A DNA stretch of 64,000 nt from NCBI GenBank assembly GCA_009617715.1, contig VTFK01000002.1:1240001-1304000 (forward strand). The letters run 5' to 3'. This document shows, piece after piece, positions 21,501 to 34,539 of this stretch. How positions within the stretch are numbered: the stretch's first letter is position 1; each line of letters starts with the position of its first letter. The position numbers were made by a program, and so were the translations under genes. The DNA is from Plectrocnemia conspersa (Eukaryota > Arthropoda > Insecta > Trichoptera > Polycentropodidae). The notes under the pieces are model-generated. The model saw nothing but the letters and a program-made list of their open reading frames with translations, had not been told where the DNA came from and searched no databases.

Positions 21501-23299
21501 AACGCCAAAATCGTTTCATCTTAACTCAAACATGCTAAAGGTCAATAATGTAAAACATACGTCGTAAACTGATAGTGTTAAAATTTCAATGATTGCAATA
21601 CTTAGTACATAATATTATTTTTCCGTGATACATAATATAATATAAACATGCTAAGTTAAATCGTTCGTGTATTTTTTTATATAATCAAAATTATCATTAT
21701 AGCACATTAAATTTACAAGATAATTTGTATCACCCAGTAATGTTGCGTAAATTTAATGTACAAATTGAAAGGCAAATAAAATTAATAACGTGTGACGCAT
21801 TAGTAATAAAATAAAAAATAACAAAATATGATACGCTGAAAAAAGTAATGGTAACTATCATTGTTTAATAACCGGTAAATTAATAATACATAATTATTAT
21901 TACTAGTATAAATTTGTTAAAAAGTCAACGTAAAATACGTAACAGTACGTAGAGTAGGTAAAATTAGTATAAATTAGTCCAAAGTTTTATAATATTGTCT
22001 ATTTTATAAATTTCCTCAGTATAATATTATTTTAATTTTAAATCAATTTAAAAATAAGGTATTTTATTATTTTTACACACTTTACTACCCCAATTATTAT
22101 TTCGTATCCTTCATTTAGAAATACCTTTCCATAATCTAAGTATCCTGATACAAAAACATGTTTCAATGTTATGTATATAGCTCTGGATTTTTATATACAT
22201 ATGTTTCTTTAAAACATACATATGTAAAAGTAATAAATAAGATAGCTAATTTAAAACTTTCACATTTTGAACACAAAGCTTAAGAGACGCTAAAATTCAA
22301 TGTTCAAAGCTTCGTATAATTACAAAAGCTTAAAAAATATTTTGAGTAACAATGATACGGCTGCACGATTTTGTGAAATAAATGTATGTAATAGGTGTAA
22401 GCATATAAAAATATATATTTTTGAGTGGTTTTCGAAGATCCGCTTAAACTCTTGGTAAGTCCTTTTTTCTGGACTTTAAAGGTGTCGTCTGTGTCAATGT
22501 GTCGTAAGCTTCCATGGATGAGAGTTCAAGGCTAAGCTTTTGTGTATGTCCAAGCGATACTTGGAAATTGCTGGTAATATTATAGTTTCAGTGAAAGTGC
22601 ATATTTTATTTCAGCGCTTCCTCTTGAATTCGTTTAGAGATGTGTGAAAAGATCGACGAATCTTCTCTTCCTTGATAATTTCAGGCGAATCTGGAATCAC
22701 AATATTTATCTGATAATATCTGTTTGACATGTGCATTGCGTCTGGTGTTGTATAAATCCGACAAAAATGGAATTCATAAGTTACTGGCCCCTTTTTGGTG
22801 TTGTATGTTGTGTTTGCATAATGGTCTGATATATTTAGTCAAAATATTATTAAATTATTTGAAGCTTTCACAATAAATCTGGTTTAAGCGTTAATTATCC
22901 GTAAAAAGGTTCTTATTTATTACTGCCTGCAGCATTTATAGCAGCTATGAAAAGCCAGCTAAGAGTCTGCGTTATTTTTTCCTCCAAAGAATGACGACAC
23001 CAGAGCGCCTTGCACACCACAACTCTAGATAGCGCGTCGCCGGTGGTCTGCGCCCCCCGGATACCGTGCTTTGTAAACAGTATCTTGCAATTCGATAAAA
23101 GTGCTCAAATATAAAATGGCTTGAACGTGTCTACTAGCACCCATTATTTTATAAACGTAATTAAATAATTGGTAAGTAAATTTAGTTTAGATTAAACCCA
23201 TTATTAAATTCACCACTAATATCATAAGTCTGGTTAATTATTATATCATTATGCTTCTAAAAAAGTATATTTTATAGAACCAAATTAAAATATTATATA

Positions 23300-23309
23300 T
23301 TTATTTATT
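23300..23309 (-). terminator. Likely poly(A) signals of IFT46
   Basis: Overlapping TTTATT on the plus strand reads as AATAAA on the minus strand, 39-48 bases past the IFT46 stop codon. Confidence 0.5.
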
Positions 23310-23347
23310 AAGTCATATTTAATAAATTATGTTTTAACAAAACATTT

Positions 23348-25900
23348 CTACTTAACATCTTTTTGGTTATCGACATAGATTTGAGAGTTTTTAATAGCCG
23401 AGTACAAAGTAAACAACACATGTAAAGCTTGCATTCTATCGTTGAGATCAGCTCCAGGTTGCACGGGTATATCAAAAAGGTTGCATATGATATCAACATA
23501 TTGACTCAAAGAGCAATCCAAAGTAGCCGGTGGAAAGCCAATCTCATTCAACTTTATTTCCATCTTCTCCGGCCACTCTTGCATAAGAGAATCGATATCT
23601 GGCATGGGCCTGAAAATCATAATTAGGTATTTTTGTCAGCAACTATAATAATATGTGTTGTCTAGAAGCAATATCAGACATTTTCATTTACTATGAAGTT
23701 TTAAAAAAATATATTTTATTTATTTTATATTTATAAAATCATTTTACAACTGTACTTTACTTGAAATGCAGACTTGTTCTAAGAAAATATTTCTTGAATT
23801 AAAACTGAGAAAAATAAAAACAACTAATCAGAGTCAAGTGTTCGTTTAACCGATCAACTATTACTTTATAAAGTTTCATTGTTTTGATTCTTTTCTATTT
23901 TATATATGGATTAACATCAACTGAATATATGTCCAAAAGTTGCTTCTAAGGATGACATATGTTTATTATTAAATATATATTATATATACTTGGTATAGTG
24001 CACATTAGGCAACGGTTTAGATTGATGCAGATCGCTTATGTCTTTGATCCAACGTTCGATTGCTTTGACGTTCTTCTCAGCATTTTCTATTGTCTTCACA
24101 ACCTATTGACAGATTAATGATTATATATGCACTGTTTCATGTATTATCTATATCATTACCATAGTTTGTTTTGCAGAATTTGATTTTGAAGCAGCTCTTA
24201 GTTGCAAATGTAATAAAGCCGGATCGCTTTGATTCGGCGAAGGTTCGTCAAGAACAATCAAACCTTAAAAAAACATACGGTTGAGTAAAAATACGCGTTA
24301 GTAAAGATCAAATTAGCTTAAGTCACTTATGGGATGAATTATTGCACTAAAATTGTATTGGATTTGAAAAGAATTTGTATAACACTCAAACTGAATTATT
24401 CATTTTTAGTACAAAAAAAGTGTTTTGGTTGTAATACAGTGTTATAAATTAACCTGAACTAGTTTTATATTTATCAATGTATATATAAATATGTACCTAG
24501 CTCTGCAATCTTTTCTATTGACTTCTGTCTGAGTTTTTCACCTTTCAAGTTACTTTCCGGAGTCACAACTTTTATAAATGCATCTATATCTCCAACGGCT
24601 GGTATATAATCCGGTAAGAAAGGTTTTAGTTTATAATCAATGTCTATCCTTTGAGGTGCATATCTGTTCATAAATTAAAATATATTTAATATTATCAAGA
24701 AACATAAGAGATAACCATTCATTTGCAAATACCATTCCAGCAAATTGTTTTGAAAATTGCTTAGTGATATTTGTTTATTCAATCCATTCAGGGATAAATA
24801 ATACTTTTATTACAGTAAACTTATCTTGGCAGAGTCTAATTTCAGTTTGTGGGTGAAAATGCTGTTTTAGGTAAAGTATTTTTATCTTTTTCAAATAATT
24901 TTTGGTTAATTCCAAAACCATAGCTTAATAATTTATGTGTTTTCTTCTGATTGATGGTAAGTTGAGGTATTTCAACAATAGTAAGATCATAATTTACTAG
25001 AAAATGCTAATAATATTTGTACGAAGGGAATGCATGACATAACCTCAAATTATATTGTCATATTTTGTAGTACACTGGAATGCAAAATAAAGAATGAAGC
25101 CACAGCAATCGCAACTTACAATAAAATAGGTGAAACTTATTGAAGTTCATCGACGAACGAAAGTCTTTAGTATTGTGAAGCAATTGAATGCACAAATTGT
25201 GAAGTATTCAAGGTTTTCATATGATCCAACTTCATTTATTATATTATATGACATATAAAGATAAAAACCTTAAGATATATTGAAACAAATCAGTCATCTC
25301 CGGATTGACTTGCAGGTCGGCAAATTGTTGAGGATCGTACGAGCCCTCAACCGGTATAACGACACCGCCTCCTCTAGACTTAGCCTTGTTCCTTCCTCCA
25401 GTGACGTCGTCAATATCATTTGAATCAGATTCTATAATCCATCAATTGTGTTAATACCAAAAATATGTTAGTTATATAAGATTTTATTATTTATTACCAG
25501 AATTTTCAGAAGAATCAGTCACATTCTTGGAACTCTTTAACGTTTCAATCTTTTCTCTAGATTCCCTCGACGTTTGATGCGATACCGGATGCCTTCTTTC
25601 AGTCATTCTTGTGACGTGCGACCGATCTGGAGACTTCATGAAGATATATTGTATATGTTAGATTGAAATATGTTGATTATTGCTCACGTTTCTTTGCTGT
25701 TTTAAGTCATTTATAAACCGTTCAGGCTCCGGTGTATCTGAATCACTCAAATCATACAAATCCATCGGTTTCGTACGTCTGGCTGATGGTCGTCTTTGAG
25801 TGCTGGCCATTGGCCTGTTATTGATTTCAACATCGTCATCGGAATTCAAAGGGCTTTTCACCTCGGTCGCATCTAATACGTCAATTGACTCATCATACAT
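23348..25900 (-). CDS. IFT46: Intraflagellar transport protein 46, seven exons
   Basis: Exons 25900-25688, 25633-25498, 25431-25269, 24663-24497, 24263-24160, 24102-23990 and 23609-23348 join in phase to 385 residues. The N-terminal 150 residues are acidic and disordered. The conserved body follows the family closely: VEGSYDPQQF, LFQYILRYAPQRIDIDYKLK, PFLPDYIPAVGDIDAFIKV, LIVLDEPSPNQSDPALL, AEKNVKAIERWIKDISDLHQ, SKPLPNVHYTKPMPDIDSLM, QEWPEKMEI, CSLSQYVDIICNLFDIPV, LHVLFTLYSAIKNSQ. IFT46 belongs to the IFT-B complex, needed for anterograde transport in cilia and linked to outer-dynein-arm delivery. In insects cilia are confined mainly to sensory neurons and sperm. Splice sites are GT/AG, with GTTTTT (exon 3) and GTATAT (exon 6) donors non-optimal. 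An X-box-like site lies upstream. Confidence 0.97.
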
Positions 25901-26048
25901 AGTTGATTTACTTGTTAATTGAGTAGTGTATAATTAAAGTATCTAAAAGAGTAACGTATGTATTAATAAGAATATATATAATCAATGTTATTGAGTGGCT
26001 ATACCGTTTTCTGTTATCGTCTGCTCTGTATACAAGTTGTGAAGTAAT

Positions 26049-26062
26049 GTTGCTATGGTAAT
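26049..26062 (-). promoter_or_regulatory. Putative RFX X-box upstream of IFT46
   Basis: Minus-strand ATTACCATAGCAAC fits the X-box consensus RYYNYY-N(1-3)-RRNRAC at every position, with a 2-base spacer. It ends 149 bases upstream of the IFT46 ATG, on the same strand. RFX factors control many ciliary genes through such sites at this distance, so this is the expected regulator for this gene. Function is inferred. Confidence 0.75.
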
Positions 26063-26418
26063 TGTAGGAATTTTTTTCACATCAAAATAATTGGTAATAA
26101 AATTTAATACATATTGTAAAATTTATTTGATAATATAATTTTATTATTGGAAATTATTTCATGAATGACGTATAATTTCTGCAATATTTAATAATAATAA
26201 ATATAGTAAATAAAAAATATATATGTAATTGCAAAAGTATTGAAAATATCTATGGTGATATTATTGTTCATTAAAAATTATAATAAATTTTCTATTATTT
26301 TTTTAATATTAAAATGATGATTTTACTTTTCTTTTTAGTTATTATAAATTCCAAAAGATGTCACTAGTCTTAAAATAAAATAAATTCTATTTATATACCT
26401 TTTTTAGATGAATGGACT

Positions 26419-26554
26419 ATTGCTCACATGAAAGCTGGTCACTCAAACATTGGTCACAAGAAGATTGCTCATGCGTATTATTGCTCACACGAATATTGGT
26501 CACAAATCAATCGCTCACAAGGCGATTGCTCATACAATTATTGCTTACACGGTT
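26419..26554. repeat. 15-bp minisatellite, about nine units
   Basis: Diverged units built on ATTGCTCACA or ATTGGTCACA plus five variable bases repeat every 15 bases (one unit has 16). TTTAACCCTTTATTTGCC follows directly and looks like a piggyBac-type end (TTAA then CCCTTT). Confidence 0.85.
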
Positions 26555-26836
26555 TAACCCTTTATTTGCCACGGTAAATTTCATAGCTGCTTGGTAAATT
26601 TTAGTCGATTTTGTAATAATAACTATTTGTTGTGACGGTATAGCCATGATTTAACTTTTTTAGTGTATTTATTTCAATTGTTTTTAAAAATTCAAATTAT
26701 CACCATAATTTTCTTTTGTTATTTTGCTTTAGTGAAAAGTTTAAGGGCTCTAGTTTTGTTTAACTATTGTACAGTTCGCTTTATGTTGTCGTAAAGGTTT
26801 AATTTTTCGTCGCACATTCCGCAATTGTGTTGAGGA

Positions 26837-27056
26837 ATGTGCGACGAAAAGTGAGGATTGTGCTACGAAAGAGTATGTGCGACGAAAAGTGAGAATTGTG
26901 CGACGAAAGTGTATGTGCGACGAAAAGTGAGGATTGTGCGACGAAAGTGTATGTGCAACGAAAAGTGAGGATTGTGCGACGAAAGTGTATGTGCCACGGA
27001 AGTGAATGTGCGACGGAAGTGTATGTGCAACGGAAGTGAATGTGCGACGAAAAGGA
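26837..27056. repeat. 38-bp then 17-bp minisatellite
   Basis: Four 38-base units start at 26837, 26875, 26913 and 26951, each ATGTGCGACGAAAAGTGAGG followed by a half-unit ATTGTGCGACGAAAGTGT. Four 17-base units follow at 26989, 27006, 27023 and 27040 (ATGTGCGACGGAAGTGT type). The 38-mer is thus a doubled form of the shorter motif. No stop codons occur in the minus-strand frames, which explains the false ORFs there. Confidence 0.95.
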
Positions 27057-27243
27057 TCTCTGGCGACCGACCACATATGCACGCCAGTGCTTCTGAGAAC
27101 TGCCTTACAAAAAAACGTGAGTCATCCAAATATAAAAGTAACCACTTATAACAGTTAGACGCCAGAAATACCAAGGATAGTTTTGTATTCCGAAGCAGGG
27201 TGTAAAATCGCACCTCAGAGAGGTCCAATATTATTATTATTTT

Positions 27244-27480
27244 TTTTTGGCGGATGGATGGTGACAGGTAGCAATTCGAGACATATTGGGCCGCTGTAGT
27301 ATTTTTTTTATTAATGTATCATAGTAACATAGTTATTGAATGATGTGAATGAGATCGGCGGACGAGGCGCCACCGGTCTTTGTACTCCCCGTCGTGGTCC
27401 CCAAATGTGTTTGCTTTTGCCTCCTCTAGGTCAAGTATTGCTAGTGTGCCACTATAGGGCGCATGGTCAACCAAATAAAT
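27244..27480. mobile_element. Second copy of the long-TIR element end
   Basis: GGTGACAGGTAGCAATTCGA, then GGGCCGCTGTAGTA, aligns with the left arm near 7510-7560. Further on, CTCCCCGTCGTGGTC and AAGTATTGCTAGTGTGCC align with CTCCGTCGAGGTC and TTAGTATTACC at 7650-7705. No opposite arm was found, so it is a solo end or a truncated copy. Confidence 0.6.
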
Positions 27481-30400
27481 TGCTCCCTATAATTTATTCA
27501 TTATAACTCGCCCGTTGTAACATAATAGACGTTAGCTTAATGCATTACAATAGGTAGTAGGGAGACATCACACTGTAATCTGTCTGTAATTATTGACATC
27601 TATTTAAATCATTATAAACCAATATTACAGATTATAATCAGTAGATGTCATTATGCACGACCAAGCTAAATTTTATTGTAAATATTCATCACAATATTTA
27701 TCCGTAAGATTTAGGAAATCAATGAAAAAATAATCTGTGACAATCGATCGTAATTATATTTATACTATCTTTCAGACAAAATAGAAATAAAAAACTCCAC
27801 TAGGTTTCATATGAGATTTGTACACAGGTCTTTCGGATATTAGTCACCAGTATAAATATATAATTATAATTTTTAAGTAATAAAATTTTGTTCAAATTAA
27901 GAAAGCTGAGATTATTTCTTTGGCGTAAACGGAACACAAGCACAAAAAAACTTTGTATAGGAGAATTATTGCATTTCATACGGTTAGTGCCGAACCCATT
28001 TATAGAGCATTTCTGATTTTCCTGACTACTTTAAATGGTACGGTATAATAACTATTGGATTACTAATGCCTAATTGAGTGAAAGTTTCCTGATTGTTGTG
28101 TGTAGTTCTGATTCAAATAATGTTGTTGATCATTCTCAACTGAATAAGGACAACCACAACTTTATTCATCTTCACGAATCTCTTCTCTAACATGAGTTTT
28201 TTTAGAACTAATATTGCACCACACCGTTCTTAATAGTACCATTACCGAAATCATTGTTTAGTTTATTAGCAGTTTCTGTTGCTTTACAACTATATTTTAA
28301 CTCATACAAAATGATTTTATTTGCTTTTCTTTCATCTTTAATTCAATATCCTAACTAGAAACATAATTAATAAAAAAACAACAACAACAAAAAAATACTA
28401 AATATGGACAAAAAATGCACGTTAAAATGAAATAAGAACACGATGAAATGACATTTTCATTAAAAATTGAAGGTAAAATTTATAAACCGCAATTATTTTC
28501 CTTGCAACGTAATACTTTTGGTGTGCATGTCACCTTCATTAGCGATGATAAGTGGCTATCGATTAATCTTAAGCGTTTGGGCTTGTTTCTTTTCTTTATA
28601 TAAATATTTGTTCACAAATGGAAACTGTATAGATTAACTTATCATTATTCATTTTTCCTTTCAAGCAAAAACACACTGCAATTCAAATAATTCAATTTGT
28701 ATATCTACATGTACATGATAGACATTACAATTTAATAGTAAAGTTACCATAGCAAAGTATTTTTAAGCAGCAATTGAATTTCAGATGAGACTCACATGTA
28801 AAAATGCGCATGTATTAAATTATAGCATATTTTAATTTTTAACTCGTGTTTTTTTAAGGCGCTTTACAGCTGAAACGTTTTAATATGGCTATATATTATA
28901 CATATGTATGTATATCGATGTTTTTATTTATTCTTATATTTAAGACATAGATAAGCTTTTTGATAGCTCAAAAAAATGATAACACTTGCTACAATTTTTT
29001 ATTTTTTATATATGAAAAAACTTAATTTTATATAATCATATAAAAAACAATACAAATGCTTTAAATAAATAAAAATGTTTTTAAACTTTGTAGCAGAGTA
29101 ACCAGCGTGTTTAGTAGAGTAACATATTGTTTACTAATATAGAGAAATACTGTTGGAGAAGTAATATCCTATGTTCGATTCGCTAATGTCTCTCGTGTCA
29201 AATATCTACTAAGTTCGTTTGGTTGTCTGCTATCTCAAATCGCTTGATTGCTTTATCTCGAAACGAGTAAGCGTCTCTCGTCTCGTGTCGCTTGATCGTT
29301 TCGTCTCGAATCACTGGATCGTCTGCCTATGTGACAAAATGTCATATATTTTATACTCTTAATTCGAGACGTCTCTGTCGATTTACAGATGCGGATGTTG
29401 GTGGGGGAATTGCATCGCTTGCATATTCAACCAACAAAATATGTTCACGTGTTTTAAATTAAAACGACAAGATAACATTTTGAAATTGTTAACGTAAAGG
29501 GTTGAGTACATTAACGGTTTTTATGCCAGTAGACGCATTGTCTATTGCATCCGCATGCAAAAAGGGTAGTTTTTCTAGTGCTTATGAGTGGTTAGCAGAT
29601 ATGCTGACAGACTGGTAGTCCCATAATATCCAAATTTTTACTTTTATTTTTTTATAAGTTTTATAAGTCTCATTTCAATAACCTCAAAGTTGTTTTAAAT
29701 CTGTGACTGCTCTATCCAGTTTTATCACAGGTTTTAAACATAAATTTTCTTTTAGTAGATGGTCCTTTATTATTATTATTTACATGAAAAATTATGGATA
29801 ATAATTATGTTTATTACAATTATGAAGCTTTAAACCAGGACAGAAACATGTTTCTTAAAATGCCTTATTATTTTGGCCACGTCTGTATATTTACATATAT
29901 TTGAGTTTTTAAACAGTTATTATTAAACTAGCGCGCGTCAAAACATATTACGTCAAAGTCAGCGCATTTTTAAGACTGTCTGTAATGTATAACTTTTGTT
30001 ATTAGAATTAACATAAAATAGAAGACTGTGGACCTGTTTTCATTATTAAAATTAACAATAACTAATGAAAAATGATACGTCTTAATTCGTTTAATGTATG
30101 ATATCATATATGTGTGTATATAATTTATAATGTAAGTGTATTATCACGCGTTTATTTCCTAAATCGATCGTTTTACATAGCGCAAAAAAATAGTAATTCT
30201 CCAGAAGGCTTCTAAGCATTTATTTTATATTTATTATCAAATGAAATATTTGTCATGTTTATCTGTTTACTATGGTTATGATTGTACGTGCTTATCATCG
30301 CTTCGTTTAAGTTGGGCGTCGGACGTGAGAGGGCTGAAGTAAATGTTAGCAAACAACTATCGTATCGCAGAAATACAGGATGGCAAAATTAAATCGAAAA

Positions 30401-30600
30401 GGTTTTTAAACGAAGCTGATTTTTTCACGTACACCTTCTTGTTTGGAGTGTTTTAGTAATATTTACCGTATTCGCAAGTAGCGTGTACTTTAGTATAGCA
30501 ATTTCTTAAATTCTCTTTAACAATACATACATATATCATATGTTTTCGGCAATAGATTCGAGGAGCTGGTTTAAGTGTTTTTAAGGCGTACCCGCTATCA
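27480..30600. other. Intergenic stretch with a degenerate short repeat
   Basis: No gene recognised. Bases 29230-29330 contain loose repeats of TCGCTTGATTG or TCGCTTGATCG with GTCTCGAA or ATCTCGAA. The rest is AT-rich and without ORFs of note. Confidence 0.4.
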
Positions 30601-30629
30601 TATTATGATATTTCTGTACAACATTTTGT

Positions 30630-30790
30630 ATGTACATATTATACTGACTTAAAAAAAGCTTTTGACAAAGTTGTACATGTCTTAATTCTAAAAATAGATA
30701 AGTTTGAGATTTTCCTCAAAACTATTGTATTTTTTTAGTCATACTTTTAAGATCGTCGTCAATCTGTTTCGAATGGGCTACACAAGTATC
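30630..30790 (+). pseudogene. LINE reverse transcriptase relic (KAFDKV box)
   Basis: The plus strand encodes YTDLKKAFDKVVHVLILKI, the jockey-type motif around the first catalytic Asp, then an interrupted stretch with DRRQSVRMGYTS. Stops and frame changes show it is dead. Confidence 0.7.
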
Positions 30791-30799
30791 TAAATACAA

Positions 30800-33590
30800 T
30801 ACCTATTAATGTTTCTTCTGTATATAAAATATGTTATTAAAGTTATTTATTATTTTGGATCTTACTTACTTTTAGTTGAGGATAAGAATTGTAGAAAACT
30901 TAAATTTGCTGTTTAAAAAACTAAAACTATCATTTAGCATAAAAATCTGGCATGTCCTATTAAAAAATAACACTTAATTTAATTAATGAAATTGATAACA
31001 CTGTGCTTTATTGCACATAAGTCGTAACTAGTTTGGGTGTTCTATTTCAAGAGGACTAGAGACTTCATCAGGATATAGAAAATAACAAAACAGAATGTAA
31101 TAAAACATCTTAGATGTTTTGTCTTGCGATACACTTATCAATTAAGGAGCATACGAGATCGGTGGGATTTTTATAATCATTTAGAGTTTAGTACGCTTCA
31201 GCATGCTCCTTAAATCTAATTGCTAAATAATGCAAACAAATCACCTTTCTTATAAAATGTACAAAAAAGTATTGACGTAATATATCTATAAAACACCCCT
31301 TTGTTCACTTTTTAATTTAAGACACCACGAATATTATTGAATTTATTGATCCTGTTTTTTGTTTGCAACATCATAGAAATTTTGCGATACTCTCTTTGTA
31401 GACAACCGACGCACGCAGAGTTGTTTGATAACCATTTTAGTCTCAAAACTGTTTTAATAAATAAAATATTTTTTTGCTTCTTATTTTGAATGAGTTCTTC
31501 AGCAAAAAAAGATAAGCTTCTGCTTCCTCTCTCACTATGAACATCAATACATCTTGCTTTTAATTCATGACATCTTATATTACTGTATATAACGCTATTT
31601 ATTTAAATAAAACTCATTAAGCAATGAATTCTGCAGCTGGTTCTTCTTGTTCAGAGTTGATTCGGTTATTTTGAACACAACCTATAAGTGCTAATGAAAA
31701 GTGTTGAAAAATTACATTTATTTTTAAAACGCCTTGTATATTCTACTTCTATTATTGATATATACACACAATAATAGATAAATAATAGATAAAATATGAA
31801 AATACATAAATGTACTATGTATGTTTATTTTTTTTTATTTACTTATATTATTGTGACGCATTGGATAAACCCTTAGGTGATGATGAACAGATTTCAAATA
31901 AATACATAAATATGAAACTTTCAATAATAATAAATATACTTGGAGAACTTAATATTATTTATTACTTTGATAGGAAAAAAATTCTATATTTAACTTGCTG
32001 TTATTTTACTATTGAATATTTTATATTAGCTGACAAAAACAAGATGTAAATATATTTCGATCACTAAGGTTGTGTACAATGGAATCGTTCGAGTAATTCG
32101 TGCAGTGATGCTCCATAGCAAAGAGCGACCATTTCCAAAGCTCTTTTCAATTAGTTGGTATTAAAAAAATGTTCCGTTCGTTTGGCTCGTTCGTTACATA
32201 TTTTACAATGGGATTTTTGAGCTTTCAGCTCGCGGCTGAAGTTTTTTTTCTCCTCGACGTTTTCATTTTCACGTTTCATTAATTCTCGTCGAAATTCACG
32301 AATAAAAAATAGAAATAGCAACAACAGTTTGCGTGCAAAAGTAATAAGATCATATTTTAGCTTTATCACTTTTGGACGCATAAAAAAGTCTGGAGCCTGT
32401 GTGTCTTGCCACCGTACTTTATTGCGCTCTTTTAAACCGGATGACGGTTTAGTGCAAATAGTTTCCTGGCTTTTCTAAAAAAAGAAAATAGAACGTATCC
32501 TTATATGCGCACCTTCACTCGGTTAGTAAAATGATATTTATAGCGCTGTTCATTTATTCGAGTAGGCATAAGTGTGCAGTATAAATATAATTACTTCTAT
32601 GAAACAAGAGTGATCTAAGCCATCCGAAATTTTCGGAAATTGATCATATATACTCGGCATATGACGAGAGCGTAATATATTGTTTTGAAGAATGCTTATA
32701 TCTAATCAATGTGTTAGTGACACGTTTTTAATTTAGTAGTTTGCTTTCATCTTTATCTTGAACCATATATAATATAATAAATAAGTATTATTAGTATAAT
32801 AATTAAATTAAAATTAACTTTAAATAAGAAAATAAATATTATAACAAAAATATTTTAATCCTGTACAAATTGACAGATATAGTACAATAAAAGTACAAAA
32901 GTTGCCAAGAACAAAGTTTTTTTACCATCTTGACGCATTGATTTGTCATGTCAATATTTTTTTAAATTTAAATTTAAAATAATTTAAGTTACTATAAATA
33001 CGTACTATAGTTTAAAAAAAAAAGAAGGCAAATACAATTGAGACAGTTTTGTTTTTACTTCGTTATTTATTTATGATTTATTGTGTAACTTTTAACATTT
33101 GATGTGGTTAAAAGATTTTGCCTATATAAGTGGGTGGTAAAAATAATTATTACTTAATTAGAATTTTATTGTACAATTTTTAATATTTTACATCATCAAA
33201 AGTAACTTTTTTTGCTACTACAATTATATAAATATATGTGTCTACTATAACACTGAATTAATGTACGGGTACATAAATCAAATTATATAAGTATATCACT
33301 ATGTAATACGTTCACTTAAGTGTAATGATAATTTCAATGGAAACTGTGAAGGACTTACGAATGTCATATAGATGTCACTCTAACAGGAACCCGCCTTAAA
33401 AGTTATTACTTCTCGTTACTTAAGCTAGATAAAATAGAATAGAAAGGAAATCCAGAACGTCTGCGAGAAGCTTAATAAGCCTCGTTCGGGCCAACCTTGT
33501 CCCTTCACTTCAGACAAGCTGTTGTCTACTTTATGTATTCGCATTCTTTAATGTATGCGAAAAAGATCATAAAATGCGATGGCATCTCTT
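30800..33590. other. AT-rich intergenic stretch
   Basis: No gene could be supported. ORFs at 31810-32049 (plus) and 32151-32381 (minus) have no family motif. The second is Lys/Glu/Arg-rich with one HCKIC motif and cannot be called. Confidence 0.35.
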
Positions 33591-33593
33591 TAT

Positions 33594-33635
33594 TAAAATT
33601 TCAGTAGAATTGTAAATAATTCTACTGAAATTTTA
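33594..33635. repeat. Perfect hairpin, 18-bp arms, 6-base loop
   Basis: Arms 33594-33611 (TAAAATTTCAGTAGAATT) and 33618-33635 are exact reverse complements around GTAAAT. Confidence 0.95.
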
Positions 33636-33869
33636 GTATAATGTTTAATTCAGTATAGTGATTAATCGCTATAGCATGTATTGAAGTTATGATTTTATTC
33701 TCTCAACTATCCTATGATGGTATTCATTATTCACTTAATAATATAGGCATTCTATCTTTGCGCATCGGATACCATTTTTATGATAGAATACGTGCGGCAA
33801 ATATGTACATATATTTTGTATTCTACTCCCACATTTTCGTGTCATTAACACTGGTAAGACGTGTGCCTG

Positions 33870-33899
33870 GAATTAATTACAATATATTGTAATTAATTC
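33870..33899. repeat. Perfect 30-bp palindrome without loop
   Basis: GAATTAATTACAATA is followed at once by its exact reverse complement. Confidence 0.95.
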
Positions 33900-34539
33900 T
33901 AAGCAATATTATAATAATCGCGTATATATTAAATATATTATTATTAAAGATGTTTTATATATTTATCAATATTGTTTTCGATGCTAAATAAAAAACATAC
34001 ATAAATAAAAATTGGCATAATTTTATTATTCAATACTTGTTTCAAATAAAACGCAATGCTTTTTATTGGCTTACTTTATAATAAAAATAACTGTTTTTAA
34101 AATGATGTTTATCGCAATATATTACAACAATGAAAAATCGCATTAAAACATGAATAATAGTATAAGTTCATTATAAAAAAATATGTTTTAATCATAAATT
34201 TTATATGTTACTTTTTTATTATTATATAAATACATACATATATCACTATTATTTTCTCTTACTTTAACGTGTAATATATTTGTCTAAGTTTATTGAATTG
34301 TAAATGAAAATAATGCTGTGAATCCTGAAAATCAGATATTATTTTAATTAAAAAAACATAATTCCATCGCAAAATCTTTTTTTTTTAAATTAAATACATA
34401 GTTATTTTTATTAATCTTGAAAATATAATTTAAAGTTAAAGATAAAAAAACTAATATTTTTTTCGTTTATATGACGTGGTGTTGAATAAAATATTTTAAA
34501 TTTTAAATTTATCATCGTTATAAAACATAAAAAAACGAT

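Larger units (their letters stand above)
16500..23340. other. Long intergenic stretch between serpin and IFT46
   Basis: No spliced gene could be built on either strand. Two diverged direct repeats lie at about 18321-18360 and 18521-18560 (separate entry). A GC-richer patch of about 90 bases at 22975-23065 has no recognised identity. The remaining ORFs are under 80 codons, AT-driven and without motifs. Confidence 0.4.

Noticed and set aside
26419..27056. CRISPR-like array
   Set aside because: Repeats are contiguous without unique spacers of fixed length, and the DNA is animal.
26750..27228. Three overlapping minus-strand ORFs with repeated HFRRT/FVAH peptides
   Set aside because: They are the 38/17-bp minisatellite read in all three frames. 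The unit length is not a multiple of three and simply lacks stop codons.
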